Source: Oleiagrimonas soli (lineage in GTDB: Bacteria; Pseudomonadota; Gammaproteobacteria; Xanthomonadales; Rhodanobacteraceae). Taken from it: a stretch of DNA of 64,000 nucleotides. The translations under genes were made by a program, and so were the position numbers. Within the stretch, counting starts at the first letter, position 1. Each line of letters begins with the position of its first letter. Shown here piece by piece: positions 41,019 to 50,312 of the stretch. The notes under the pieces are model-generated. The model ran no database searches and was not told the DNA's origin. It saw only the letters and a list, made by a program, of their open reading frames with translations. The stretch lies in assembly GCF_000761445.1 (NCBI RefSeq), contig NZ_KN196470.1, positions 169,382 through 233,381 of the forward strand, written 5' to 3'.

Positions 41019-44000
41019 ATGAACAGCACGAAATCGTTCCGGCATCGCGTTGCCACGGCTCTGCCGGACGCCATGAAGGTACGCACCCGCAAGCGGCTCA
41101 TCGCGAGTCTGATCGCCGCCTCGCTAGTGACCGCAACGGCAGCCCCCACGGCCGTGTGGGCGCAGTCGGCCTACGCCACGCTGCACGGCAAGGCCAAGCC
41201 CAACACGCAGATCACCGCGCTGAACACCGCGACCGGCACCATGCGCCAGACCAAGGCGACGTCGGACGGTTCCTACACCATCGTCGGTCTGCAGCCGGGC
41301 ACCTACACCGTCGACGACGGCGCGGGCACCTCGCGCACCGTGACGCTGACGGTGGCCTCGACCTCCACCCTGGACTTCACGACCGACAGCGGCACGCCGT
41401 CCACCGCGAACGCACAGACGCTGAGCGGCGTGACCGTCACCGCGAGCAACCTGCCCGACGTCACGACGCCGGAAGTCGCGACCACGATTTCGCTGCATCA
41501 GATCGACACGATCCCCCAGATCTCGCGCAACTTCCTGGAATTCGCCGACACCGTGCCGGGCGTGGTCTTCAACGTCGACGGCGTGGGTGGCAACACTTCG
41601 CTGCGCGGCGGCGCGCAGAACAACGCCGCGGTGAACGTCTACATCGACGGCGTGGGTCAGAAGAGCTACCTGTTCGGCGGCCCGACCGGCCAAAATGCTA
41701 GTCAGGGCAACCCGTTCCCGCAGCTGGCGATCGGCGAATACAAGGTCATCACCTCGAACTACAAGGCCGAGTACGGCCAGATCTCCAGCGCGGCGGTGAC
41801 CGCGCAGACCAAGTCCGGCACCAACGAGTTCCACGGCGAGGTCTACGACCGCTATACCAACGACGGCTATCGCGCGCGTACGCCGGCCGAGAACGACAAA
41901 AACTTCAAGACCCCCTCGCAGGAGAAGGAATACGGTTTCGCGCTGGGCGGTCCGATCATCAAGGACAAGGCGCATTTCTTCGTCACCTACGAAGGCAAGC
42001 GCTTCAACACGCCTGTGGCGGTCGTTCCGGATGCGGAAGCGGTACCCGGCCTGCCTGGTCTGCCTGCCAGTGCAGCGGCCCAACTTGGTCCGGCCAATCG
42101 GCCTTTCTCCGAAAATCTGTACTTCACCAAGTTCGACTGGGAACCCACTGATCGGGATCGTTTCGAGCTTAGTGCGCAGATCCGCAAGGAAAGTCAGATC
42201 GGTGGCGTGGGCGGCACCACGGGTCCGTCGGCGGCGTTCTCGGTGATCAACAACGACAAGCGCTACACCATCCGTTGGCAGCACAGCGGCTATTCGTACT
42301 TCAATGAGCTGCTGTACACCTACGAGGACAGCAATTACGCGCCGACGGCGATCACTACCGGGAACGGCGCTGTCTATACCTACGCTCCGGATGGTACCGG
42401 CCCAACCAGTAGTCAGACGAAGACGATTGTTTCCACTGGCGGCGCAGATCCGCGCGCCACGCAGAACAAGGGTCAGAAGGGACCGGCCATTGAGGACAAC
42501 CTGACCTTCAACGACTTCCAGTGGCACGGCGACCACGTCATCAAGATGGGTTTCAAGTACAAGTGGATCACGCTGCATTCTTCCGACGCAGGTGCCACCA
42601 ACCCGCAGTTCTTCTACAACGTCACGCCGAGCGGCACCGACAGCCAGCCGTACGAGGTGATCTTCCCGAAACCGGTTACCGGCCTGGGCCTGAGCCCGAT
42701 GGTGACCACCAAGGACAAGCAGTTGGGCACCTACATCCAGGACGACTGGGCGGTGAACGACAAGCTGACCCTGAATCTGGGCGTGCGTTGGGACTACGAG
42801 AAGACGCCGTCGTACCTGAACTTCGTGACGCCGTCCAACGTGGTCGCCGCGCTGTACGCGCAGGATCCGAATGCGCCGGCCGGACAGACCTACGCCGATT
42901 CGCTGGCCAAGGGCGGCATCAACGTCGCCGACTACATCAGCAACGGCCATAACCGCAGCGCGTACAAGGGCGAATGGCAGCCGCGTCTGGGCTTCTCCTA
43001 TGACGTCAACGCGGATCAGGCGCACGTGATCCACGGCGGCGCCGGCCGTTCCTACGACCGCGACCTGTACAACTACCTGCAGCTGGAAGTGACCAAGTCG
43101 GCGCTGCCGCAGTTCACCTACTACTTCCAGGATCCGAACTCCGGCCTGTGCTACCAGGGCAAGACGCCTTGCGTGCCGTTCGATCCGTCGTACCTGACCA
43201 GCCTCAGCAGCGTGCAGTCGCTGGCTTCGGCCAGCAACACCGGCACCGAGGTCGATCTGCTCAACAACAAGCTGAAGGCGCCCTACTCCGACCAGTTCAG
43301 CCTGGGCATGGCCAACCGCGTCGGCGACTGGCAGACCGATGCCACGGTGACCCGCGTGCTGAGCCACGACGGCTTCGCGTTCACCCTCGGCAACCGCTAT
43401 CCGGACGGCACGTTCTTCAAGGACGGCGGCCAGCCTTGGAACAACGGCGTGCCGGGCTTCGGCAGCCTGATCGTCGGCAACAACGGCATCGAGACCCGCA
43501 CCACGCAGGTGCTGCTGTCGGCCAACAAGCCCTACACCAAGCAATCGCACTGGGGCGTGACGCTGGCGTACACCTACACCGACGCCAAGCAGAATCGGGA
43601 CATCAACGAGCATTATTCCTTCGACTACGCCACGATCAACGATTACCCGTTCATCGTGTCCAATGCAGCGTCGAAGCATCGTTTTGTCGCGACGGGTGTC
43701 GTGGACGGTCCTTGGGGATTGGTGTTCTCGGCCAAGCTGACGCTGGCCACACCAATACCGTTCAACAGTAATGTCTGCTATGCCACGACCAATGATCCGA
43801 CTACCCAGCAGTACTTCCCGAATGGAAGCAAGTGCAGCGCCTACGGCACGACCCCCGAGGGCAATGGGCGCTTCCTGGTGGGGGGCAAGGTGTTCGGTTA
43901 CCGCGATGTGGATTTCCAGGCAACCAAGAATTTCAGTATCCACGGCATGGATTTCTACGGTCGTTTCGATCTGCTGAACGTTTTCAACTTCAAGAACCTG

Positions 44001-44120
44001 AACAGCACGCTGTTCCCGAATAGCACGGTGGGTTCGATCGGCCCGGTAACCTACAACCCGACAGGCGACATCACCTTCGTACCGCGAACCATCAAGTTCG
44101 AAGTCGGCATGAAGTTCTGA
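41019..44120 (+). CDS. TonB-dependent outer-membrane receptor with carboxypeptidase-like N-terminal domain
   Basis: 1033 aa. A long signal peptide ends near VWAQS (about residue 49). A carboxypeptidase-regulatory-like fold follows (NTQITALNTATGTMRQTKAT, GLQPGTYTVDDG), then a TonB-box-like LSGVTVTAS, a plug domain (IDTIPQISRNFLEFADTVPG, GNTSLRGGAQNNAAVNVYID) and a 22-strand type barrel ending in the C-terminal IKFEVGMKF. It should import a large carbohydrate or glycan fragment. It follows the LacI gene by 13 bases and is ended by a terminator before the halogenase-family gene. Confidence 0.94.
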   Translation: MNSTKSFRHRVATALPDAMKVRTRKRLIASLIAASLVTATAAPTAVWAQSAYATLHGKAKPNTQITALNTATGTMRQTKATSDGSYTIVGLQPGTYTVDDGAGTSRTVTLTVASTSTLDFTTDSGTPSTANAQTLSGVTVTASNLPDVTTPEVATTISLHQIDTIPQISRNFLEFADTVPGVVFNVDGVGGNTSLRGGAQNNAAVNVYIDGVGQKSYLFGGPTGQNASQGNPFPQLAIGEYKVITSNYKAEYGQISSAAVTAQTKSGTNEFHGEVYDRYTNDGYRARTPAENDKNFKTPSQEKEYGFALGGPIIKDKAHFFVTYEGKRFNTPVAVVPDAEAVPGLPGLPASAAAQLGPANRPFSENLYFTKFDWEPTDRDRFELSAQIRKESQIGGVGGTTGPSAAFSVINNDKRYTIRWQHSGYSYFNELLYTYEDSNYAPTAITTGNGAVYTYAPDGTGPTSSQTKTIVSTGGADPRATQNKGQKGPAIEDNLTFNDFQWHGDHVIKMGFKYKWITLHSSDAGATNPQFFYNVTPSGTDSQPYEVIFPKPVTGLGLSPMVTTKDKQLGTYIQDDWAVNDKLTLNLGVRWDYEKTPSYLNFVTPSNVVAALYAQDPNAPAGQTYADSLAKGGINVADYISNGHNRSAYKGEWQPRLGFSYDVNADQAHVIHGGAGRSYDRDLYNYLQLEVTKSALPQFTYYFQDPNSGLCYQGKTPCVPFDPSYLTSLSSVQSLASASNTGTEVDLLNNKLKAPYSDQFSLGMANRVGDWQTDATVTRVLSHDGFAFTLGNRYPDGTFFKDGGQPWNNGVPGFGSLIVGNNGIETRTTQVLLSANKPYTKQSHWGVTLAYTYTDAKQNRDINEHYSFDYATINDYPFIVSNAASKHRFVATGVVDGPWGLVFSAKLTLATPIPFNSNVCYATTNDPTTQQYFPNGSKCSAYGTTPEGNGRFLVGGKVFGYRDVDFQATKNFSIHGMDFYGRFDLLNVFNFKNLNSTLFPNSTVGSIGPVTYNPTGDITFVPRTIKFEVGMKF

Positions 44121-44140
44121 TCGCCGTTCACCGCGGTATC

Positions 44141-44172
44141 GACAGGGCCCGCCTCGGCGGGCCCTGTCTTTC
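44141..44172 (+). terminator. Rho-independent terminator after the TonB receptor
   Basis: A 13-bp perfect stem (GACAGGGCCCGCC / GGCGGGCCCTGTC, 44141-44168) with a two-base loop, followed by TTTC. The short T tract may allow partial read-through into the downstream genes. Confidence 0.8.
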
Positions 44173-44217
44173 GACCTGCCGCAAACCGCGTTCCATCGTC
44201 GTATCCTTGGACCCGCC

Positions 44218-45729
44218 ATGAATGATCCACGCATCCAGAAGATCGTCATCGTCGGCGGCGGCACGGCCGGCTGGATGGCCGCGGCGGCGTTCGCCAAGCT
44301 GCTCGGTCGCGCGTACGACGTGCGGCTGATCGAGTCCGAGGAGATCGGCACGATCGGCGTCGGCGAGGCCACGGTTCCGCACCTGAAACTGTTCAACAAC
44401 CTGCTGCGCATCGACGAGATCGAGTTCGTCAAGAAGACCCGCGCCACCTTCAAGCTCGGCATCCAGTTCAACGACTGGGGGCGCATCGGCGATTCCTACA
44501 TCCACGGCTTCGGCAAGATCGGCACCGAACTAGGGCTGCTGCCGTTCCACCAGTATTGGATCAAGGCGCACCGCGAGGGCATCGCGGGCGAGCTGGGCGA
44601 CTATTCGATCAACACGCTGGCCGCGCCGCGTGGCAAGTTCATGCCGTCCGCGACCGACGTGCCGCCCAATTCCCCGCTGGCGGACATCGCCTACGCCTAC
44701 CACTTCGATGCCGGCCGCTACGCGCAATTCCTGCGCGCCTTCGCCGAGGAATTCGGCGCGCGCCGCACCGAGGGCAAGATCACGCAGACGCATCTGCGCG
44801 AGAGCGACGGCTTCGTCGAGGCCGTGACCCTGGAAAGCGGCGAGCGCATCGAGGGCGACCTGTTCATCGACTGCTCCGGCTTCCGCGGCCTGCTGATCGA
44901 GCAGGCGCTGCAGACCGGCTACGAGGACTGGACCCACTGGCTGCCCTGCGACCGCGCCATCGCCGTGGCGTCGGAGCGCACCGGTCCGCCGCCGCCGTTC
45001 ACGCGGGCTACGGCGCGCACTGCCGGCTGGCAGTGGCGCATCCCGTTGCAGCACCGCATGGGCAACGGCTATGTCTATTCCAGCCAGTACCAGAGCCAGG
45101 ACGAGGCCACGTCCATCCTGCTCGGTCACCTCGAAGGCAAGCCGCTGGCCGAGCCGCGACACCTGCGCTTCACCACCGGCATGCGGCGCAAGTTCTGGAA
45201 CCGCAACGTGGTGGCGCTGGGTCTGGCCGGCGGTTTCATGGAGCCGCTGGAATCGACCAGCATCCATCTGATCCAGTCGGGCATCTCGCGCCTGCTGAAC
45301 CTGTTCCCGCAGCGCGATTTCGATCCCGTGCTGATGGAACGCTACAACGCGCAGATGACGTTCGAGTTCGAGCGCATCCGCGATTTCCTGATCCTGCACT
45401 ACTACCTCACCGAACGCACCGACACGCCGTTCTGGAACTACTGCCGGACCATGCAGATTCCCGAATCGCTGCAGGAGAACATTCGCCTGTTCGAGGACAG
45501 CGGTCGTTTCTTCCGCAATGCGGAGGAGATGTTCGCCGAACCCAGTTGGGTACAGGTGATGATCGGTCAGCGGCTGATGCCGCGTTCGCACCACCCGCTG
45601 GTGGACGAGGTGCCGCAGGATTATCTGAAGCAGTTCATCGGCAATGTCGGACAGGTGATCGACCAGTGCGTGGGCGCCATGCCCATGCATCAGGCGTTCA
45701 TCGACCGCCACTGCGCCGCGACGGAATGA
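44218..45729 (+). CDS. Flavin-dependent tryptophan-halogenase-family protein
   Basis: 503 aa. FAD site GGGTAGWMAAAAFA at residues about 13-27; the halogenase signature WxWxIP is present as GWQWRIPL. The lysine in ATFKLGIQFNDW and the glutamate in FMEPLESTSIHL match the two catalytic residues of PrnA-type halogenases. The product is annotated widely in xanthomonad TonB-receptor loci, where related enzymes have been shown to brominate indoles; the natural substrate is unclear. Its position between a receptor and a glucanase raises the question of what it modifies. No flavin reductase is adjacent. Confidence 0.9.
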   Translation: MNDPRIQKIVIVGGGTAGWMAAAAFAKLLGRAYDVRLIESEEIGTIGVGEATVPHLKLFNNLLRIDEIEFVKKTRATFKLGIQFNDWGRIGDSYIHGFGKIGTELGLLPFHQYWIKAHREGIAGELGDYSINTLAAPRGKFMPSATDVPPNSPLADIAYAYHFDAGRYAQFLRAFAEEFGARRTEGKITQTHLRESDGFVEAVTLESGERIEGDLFIDCSGFRGLLIEQALQTGYEDWTHWLPCDRAIAVASERTGPPPPFTRATARTAGWQWRIPLQHRMGNGYVYSSQYQSQDEATSILLGHLEGKPLAEPRHLRFTTGMRRKFWNRNVVALGLAGGFMEPLESTSIHLIQSGISRLLNLFPQRDFDPVLMERYNAQMTFEFERIRDFLILHYYLTERTDTPFWNYCRTMQIPESLQENIRLFEDSGRFFRNAEEMFAEPSWVQVMIGQRLMPRSHHPLVDEVPQDYLKQFIGNVGQVIDQCVGAMPMHQAFIDRHCAATE

Positions 45730-45809
45730 CGTTCATCGGTAGTTTCAGGCACGCCCCCGGCCGCCCGTAGACCGCTCACTCAACTTTCGCTTTTCAGGAA
45801 CGTAATGGC

Positions 45810-47300
45810 ATGACCATGGGGACATTCGCTCGCAAGAGCCTTGTAAACGTTTTCTTCGCCCTGCTCGTTGCGGCTGCCGGTTGGGGTCCCGCCTGCGCCG
45901 GATCGCTTGCGGACGCGCACGCGAAGACGCATGCGCCGAAGCTCTCGGCCGGCGACCGTGCGCGCCTGGACGATCTCGAACGCCGCACCTTCGAGTTCTT
46001 CTGGAAGACCACCAACCCGGGCAACGGGCTGGCGCCGGACCACTTCCCGCTGCGCGAACAGCCGTTCGCCAGCATCGCCGCGGACGGCTTCGCGCTGACC
46101 GCCTACGGCATCGGCGTCGAGCGCGGCTACATCACGCGCCAGCAGGCCATCGAGCGCGTGCTGACGACGCTGAAGTTCTTCGCCGATGCGCCGCAGGGCA
46201 CGTCCGAAGATGACGACACCGGCTATCGCGGCTTCTTCTATCACTTCCTCGACATGCGCACCGGCAAGCGCTACGGGCGCTGGGTGGAGCTGTCGACCGT
46301 CGACACCACGCTGCTGCTCGGCGGCGTGCTGTTCTGCCAGACCTACTTCGACCGCGATACCGCGCAGGAGCGCGAGATCCGTCAGCTGGCCGACACCATC
46401 TACCGCCGCGTGGACTGGACCTGGGCGCAGGCGCGTCCGCCGCTGATCAGCATGGGCTGGACGCCGGGCGGCCAGTTCATCCCGCACGACTGGACCGGTT
46501 ACGACGAAGGCATGCTGATCTACATCCTGGCGCTGGGTTCGCCGACGCACCCGGTGAAGCCGGACGCGTGGAAGGCCTGGACCGATACCTACAGCCGCAG
46601 CTGGGGCACCTTCCAGGGCCAGACCTACCTGGCCTTCGCGCCGCTGTTCGGGCATCAGTACAGCCATGCCTGGGTCGACTTCCGCGGCATCCAGGACGAC
46701 TACATGCGCGGCAAGGGCATCGATTACTTCATCAACAGCCGCCGCGCCGCGCTCGCGCATCAGGCCTACGCCATCGCCAACCCGCACGGTTTCAAGGGCT
46801 ATGGCAAGAACGTGTGGGGCCTGACCGCCAGCGACGGTCCCGGCCATTTCACCTGGGTGCACAACGGCGAGACCGTGCATTTCCGCGGCTACTCGGCGCG
46901 TGGCGCGGGCCTGTCCGGCAGCACTTTCGACGACGGCACCCTGGCGCCGACGGCGGCGCTGGCTTCGATCCCGTTCACGCCCAAGCGCTCGTTGGCGGTG
47001 CTGGACACGCTGCGCAAGCGCTACGGCAAGGCCATCTACCGCGAATACGGCTTCACCGACGCCTTCAACCCCAGCTTCGCGATTAAGGACGCCAAGCCCA
47101 AGCACGGCGATTTGATACCGGGCGCCGGTTGGGTCGATGATGCCTATCTGGGCATCGACCAGGGACCGATCCTGCTGATGATCGAGAACTACCGCAGCGG
47201 ATTCGTGTGGCGCGTGATGCGTCGCAATCCGTACATTCGGCGCGGTCTGCTGCGCGCCGGTTTCCGCGGCGGCTGGCTGGACAAGGCCGCGGCGCACTAG
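45810..47300 (+). CDS. Secreted glucoamylase-domain glucanase (GH144-type)
   Basis: 496 aa. A signal peptide (SLVNVFFALLVAAAGWGPAC) is followed by an (alpha/alpha)6-type domain with RRTFEFFWKTTNPGNGLAPD, SIAADGFALTAYGIGVERGY, GYRGFFYHFLDMRTGKR, ELSTVDTTLLLGGVLFCQTY, NGETVHFRGYSARG and the late YREYGFTDAFNPSF. This is the putative glucoamylase family whose characterised members (GH144) act on beta-1,2-glucan. It starts the binding-protein/permease operon. A LacI-type palindrome lies within its first 15 codons. Specificity is inferred. Confidence 0.87.
   Translation: MTMGTFARKSLVNVFFALLVAAAGWGPACAGSLADAHAKTHAPKLSAGDRARLDDLERRTFEFFWKTTNPGNGLAPDHFPLREQPFASIAADGFALTAYGIGVERGYITRQQAIERVLTTLKFFADAPQGTSEDDDTGYRGFFYHFLDMRTGKRYGRWVELSTVDTTLLLGGVLFCQTYFDRDTAQEREIRQLADTIYRRVDWTWAQARPPLISMGWTPGGQFIPHDWTGYDEGMLIYILALGSPTHPVKPDAWKAWTDTYSRSWGTFQGQTYLAFAPLFGHQYSHAWVDFRGIQDDYMRGKGIDYFINSRRAALAHQAYAIANPHGFKGYGKNVWGLTASDGPGHFTWVHNGETVHFRGYSARGAGLSGSTFDDGTLAPTAALASIPFTPKRSLAVLDTLRKRYGKAIYREYGFTDAFNPSFAIKDAKPKHGDLIPGAGWVDDAYLGIDQGPILLMIENYRSGFVWRVMRRNPYIRRGLLRAGFRGGWLDKAAAH
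45842..45855. promoter_or_regulatory. LacI-family operator 2 (inside the glucanase 5' coding region)
   Basis: TGTAAACGTTTTCT differs from the reverse complement of operator 1 at one base only. It is 32 bases downstream of the ATG at 45810, so it would work as a roadblock or mark an internal start, if functional. Confidence 0.6.
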
Positions 47301-47302
47301 CC

Positions 47303-48610
47303 ATGCGGCTCTGGCGCGCGCGCGGATGGCATTGCGCGGCCCTGCTGGCCGTCGCCCTGCTGCTGTGCGCGTGCCGTCACGCCGCGCCGCCGGCGACGCA
47401 GACCGTGACCTTCTGGGCGATGGGCCGCGAAGGCGAGAGCGTGCGTCGGTTGATGCCGGCGTTCGAGCGCGAGCATCCGGACATCCGCGTGCGTGTGGAG
47501 ATCCTGCCGTGGAAGGCCGCGCACCAGAAGCTGCTGACCGCATTCGCCGGCGACGTCACGCCGGATCTGTGCCAGCTCGGCAACACCTGGGTGCCGGAGC
47601 TGGCGGCGCTGGGCGCGCTGCAACCGCTGGGCGCGCAGGTGCGGGCGTCGAAGAGCGTCGATCCCGACGACTACTTCCCGGGCATCTGGGACACCAACCG
47701 CATCGACGGCACGCTGTACGGCGTGCCCTGGTACGTCGACACGCGTCTGCTGTTCTATCGCAAGGACCTGCTGGCAAAGGCCGGCTTCGATCATCCGCCG
47801 CGCAGTTGGGGCGAGTGGGCGCGGCAGATGGCGGCGATCAAGGCGATGGTCGGGCCGTCGCGCTACGCCGTGCTGCTGCCGCTGAACGAATTCGAGCAGC
47901 TGGAATCGCTGGGCCTGCAGCAGCCGCAGTCGATGCTGCGCGACGGCGGCCGTTACGGCAATTTCCAGTCGCCGGGTTTCAAGCGCGCGCTCCGCTTCTA
48001 CAGCGAGATCTTCCGCAACGACTGGGCGCCGAAGGTGACCAACGCCGAGGCGTCGAATCCGTGGGCCGAGTTCGGTCGCGGCTATTTCGCCTTCTACGTG
48101 TCGGGCCCGTGGAACATCGAGGAATTCAAGAACCGTCTGCCGGCGAGCCAGCAAGGCGACTGGGCCACCGCGCCCCTGCCCGGCCCGGACGGCCCGGGCA
48201 CGTCGCTGGCCGGTGGCGCGTCGCTGGTGATCTTCCGCGCGTCCCGGCACAAGCAGGCGGCGTGGAAGTTGATCGAGTACCTGTCGCGCCCGGACGTGCA
48301 GCGCACCTTCTATCAGCTGGTCGGCGACATGCCGCCGCGGCGTTCGGCGTGGGACAACTCCGCCTTGGCCGACGATCCGCACGCGCACGCCTTCCGCGTG
48401 CAGCTGGAACGCGCGCGACCGGTGCCGAAGGTGCCCGAATGGGAGCGCATCGCGGCGCAGCTGGCGCTGGTCGAGGAGCGCATGGCGCACGGCCAGCTCA
48501 GCGTGGATCAGGCGGCGCAGCTGCTGAATGCACGGGCCGACGCGATCCTGGCCAAGCGCCGCTGGGTGCTGGCGCACGAGCCGTCGAAGGCACCGGAGCG
48601 TTCGCCGTGA
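47303..48610 (+). CDS. ABC transporter sugar-binding lipoprotein
   Basis: 435 aa. The signal ends in a lipobox (ALLLCAC), so the protein is probably anchored by a lipid at Cys. The rest is a UgpB/MalE-type solute-binding domain: FWAMGREGESVRRLMPAFER, DLCQLGNTWVPELAALGALQ, YGVPWYVDTRLLFYRKDLLA, YFAFYVSGPWNIEEFK and AGGASLVIF. It starts 2 bases after the glucanase stop; its own stop overlaps the first permease start (GTGA). It delivers an oligosaccharide to the two permeases. Confidence 0.94.
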   Translation: MRLWRARGWHCAALLAVALLLCACRHAAPPATQTVTFWAMGREGESVRRLMPAFEREHPDIRVRVEILPWKAAHQKLLTAFAGDVTPDLCQLGNTWVPELAALGALQPLGAQVRASKSVDPDDYFPGIWDTNRIDGTLYGVPWYVDTRLLFYRKDLLAKAGFDHPPRSWGEWARQMAAIKAMVGPSRYAVLLPLNEFEQLESLGLQQPQSMLRDGGRYGNFQSPGFKRALRFYSEIFRNDWAPKVTNAEASNPWAEFGRGYFAFYVSGPWNIEEFKNRLPASQQGDWATAPLPGPDGPGTSLAGGASLVIFRASRHKQAAWKLIEYLSRPDVQRTFYQLVGDMPPRRSAWDNSALADDPHAHAFRVQLERARPVPKVPEWERIAAQLALVEERMAHGQLSVDQAAQLLNARADAILAKRRWVLAHEPSKAPERSP

Positions 48611-49488
48611 AGTCGCGCCGCATGGCCGCGTGGATGTTCCTGGCGCCGGCGCTACTGGTGCTGGGCGTGTTCTTCGTGTTGCCGGTGCTGGGCGGCTTCG
48701 CGCTCAGCCTGACCGATTTCGATCCCTATGCCCTGGCCGATCTGCACAACCTGCGCTTCATCGGGCTGGGCAACTACCTGGCGTTGCTGCAGCGGCCGGA
48801 GTTCTGGTCGGCGCTCGGCAACACGCTGTACTTCGTGCTGGTCGGCGTGCCGTTGACCATGCTCGCCTCGCTGGGCGCGGCGCTGCTGCTGAACCATCGG
48901 CTGACGCGCTGGCACGCGGCCTTCCGCACCGCGCTGTTCGCGCCGGTGGTGACCACGCTGGTGGCCGCGGCGGTGGTGTGGCGCTACGTGTTCAACACCC
49001 GCTTCGGGCTGGCCAACGGTCTGCTCAGCGGCCTGGGACTGGACCCGGTCGACTGGCTCGGCGATCCGCGCTGGGCGATGCCGACGCTGATCCTGTTCGC
49101 GGTGTGGAAGAACCTCGGCTACAACATGATCCTGTTCCTGGCCGGGCTGCAGTCGATTCCGCCGCAGCTGTACGAAGCCGCGCGCATCGACGGTGCGTCC
49201 GCGCCGCGCACCTTCTGGCACGTCACGCTGCCGATGCTGGGACCGACCCTGCTGATGGTCGGCATTCTCACGCTGTCGGGCTATTTCCAGATGTTCACCG
49301 AGCCCTACGTCATCACCGAAGGCGGGCCGCTGCAGAGTACCGTCAGCGTGCTGTACCTGATGTACGAGGACGGCTTCAAATGGTGGAACCTGGGCATGGC
49401 CTCGGCCGTGGCCTTCATGCTGTTCGTACTGATGTTCGCGATCACCAGCGGCCTACTGCTGTTCGCGCGGCGCCGGGGGCACGCATGA
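48607..49488 (+). CDS. ABC sugar permease 1 (MalF/UgpA-type)
   Basis: 293 aa from a GTG that overlaps the binding-protein stop. Six membrane segments; the EAA loop reads QLYEAARIDGASAPRTFWHV and marks the ATPase contact. It begins MKSRRMAAWMFLAPALLVLG, typical of the N-terminal half of sugar permeases. Its stop overlaps the start of permease 2 by four bases. Confidence 0.94.
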   Translation: MKSRRMAAWMFLAPALLVLGVFFVLPVLGGFALSLTDFDPYALADLHNLRFIGLGNYLALLQRPEFWSALGNTLYFVLVGVPLTMLASLGAALLLNHRLTRWHAAFRTALFAPVVTTLVAAAVVWRYVFNTRFGLANGLLSGLGLDPVDWLGDPRWAMPTLILFAVWKNLGYNMILFLAGLQSIPPQLYEAARIDGASAPRTFWHVTLPMLGPTLLMVGILTLSGYFQMFTEPYVITEGGPLQSTVSVLYLMYEDGFKWWNLGMASAVAFMLFVLMFAITSGLLLFARRRGHA

Positions 49489-50306
49489 AGCTTCGGCTGG
49501 CCAGTGTCTGCGTCAACGGCACGCTGATCGGCATGGCGCTGATCGCGCTGTTCCCGCTGCTGTGGATGCTGTCGGTGTCGTTCATGCAGCCGGGCATGGC
49601 CAGCGCGCTGCCGCCGCCGCTGCTGCCGGCGCATCCGACCTTCGCCAACTACCGCGATCTGTTCGCGCAGTCCGGCATGGGCGGCTATTTCCTCAACAGC
49701 CTGCTGATCGCGACGATCGCGACGCTGATCTCGCTGGTGTTCAACCTGATGGCCGGCTACGCCTTCGCCAAGCTGCGCTTCGCCGGTCGCGAGCGACTGT
49801 TTCAGGCGCTGATCGGCGGCCTGGTGATTCCCGCGCAGGTGGCGATGATGCCGCTTTTTCTGCTGCTGAAGTGGATGGGCCTGGTCGACACCTACCTCGG
49901 CGTGATGGCGCCGATGCTGGTGACCATCTTCGGCATCTTCCTGGTGCGCCAGTACGCGCGCTCGATTCCGGACGAACTGCTGGAAGCCGCGCGCATCGAC
50001 GGTGCCGGCGAAGGTCGCATCTTCGTGCAGATCGTCTTGCCGCTGCTGAAGCCGATCGTGGTCACGCTGGCGATCTTCACCTTCCTGGCCAGCTGGAACG
50101 ACTTCATGTGGCCGCTGATCGTACTCACCAGCCAGCAGCACTACACCCTGCCCGTCGCCCTGGCAGCGCTGTCGCGCGAACGCGTGCAGGACACCGAACA
50201 GATGATGGCCGGCGCGGTGGTGACTATGCTGCCGGTGCTGGCGCTGTTCCTGATGATGCAGCGGCACTACATCCAGGGGCTGCTGCTGGGCAGCGTGAAG
50301 GGTTGA
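49485..50306 (+). CDS. ABC sugar permease 2 (MalG/UgpE-type)
   Basis: 273 aa, six membrane segments. The EAA loop reads PDELLEAARIDGAGEGRIFV. GGLVIPAQVAMMPLFLLLKW and FLASWNDFMWPLIVLTSQQH are typical of the second sugar permease. It is the last gene of the operon; its stop lies 6 bases from the stop of the convergent beta-glucosidase gene. The matching ATPase is encoded separately at 51783. Confidence 0.94.
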   Translation: MKLRLASVCVNGTLIGMALIALFPLLWMLSVSFMQPGMASALPPPLLPAHPTFANYRDLFAQSGMGGYFLNSLLIATIATLISLVFNLMAGYAFAKLRFAGRERLFQALIGGLVIPAQVAMMPLFLLLKWMGLVDTYLGVMAPMLVTIFGIFLVRQYARSIPDELLEAARIDGAGEGRIFVQIVLPLLKPIVVTLAIFTFLASWNDFMWPLIVLTSQQHYTLPVALAALSRERVQDTEQMMAGAVVTMLPVLALFLMMQRHYIQGLLLGSVKG

Positions 50307-50312
50307 GCCGGT

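Noticed and set aside
41124..44486. An 1120-codon minus-strand open frame opposite the TonB receptor
   Set aside because: Antisense shadow of the receptor's codon usage, without domains or a ribosome-binding site.
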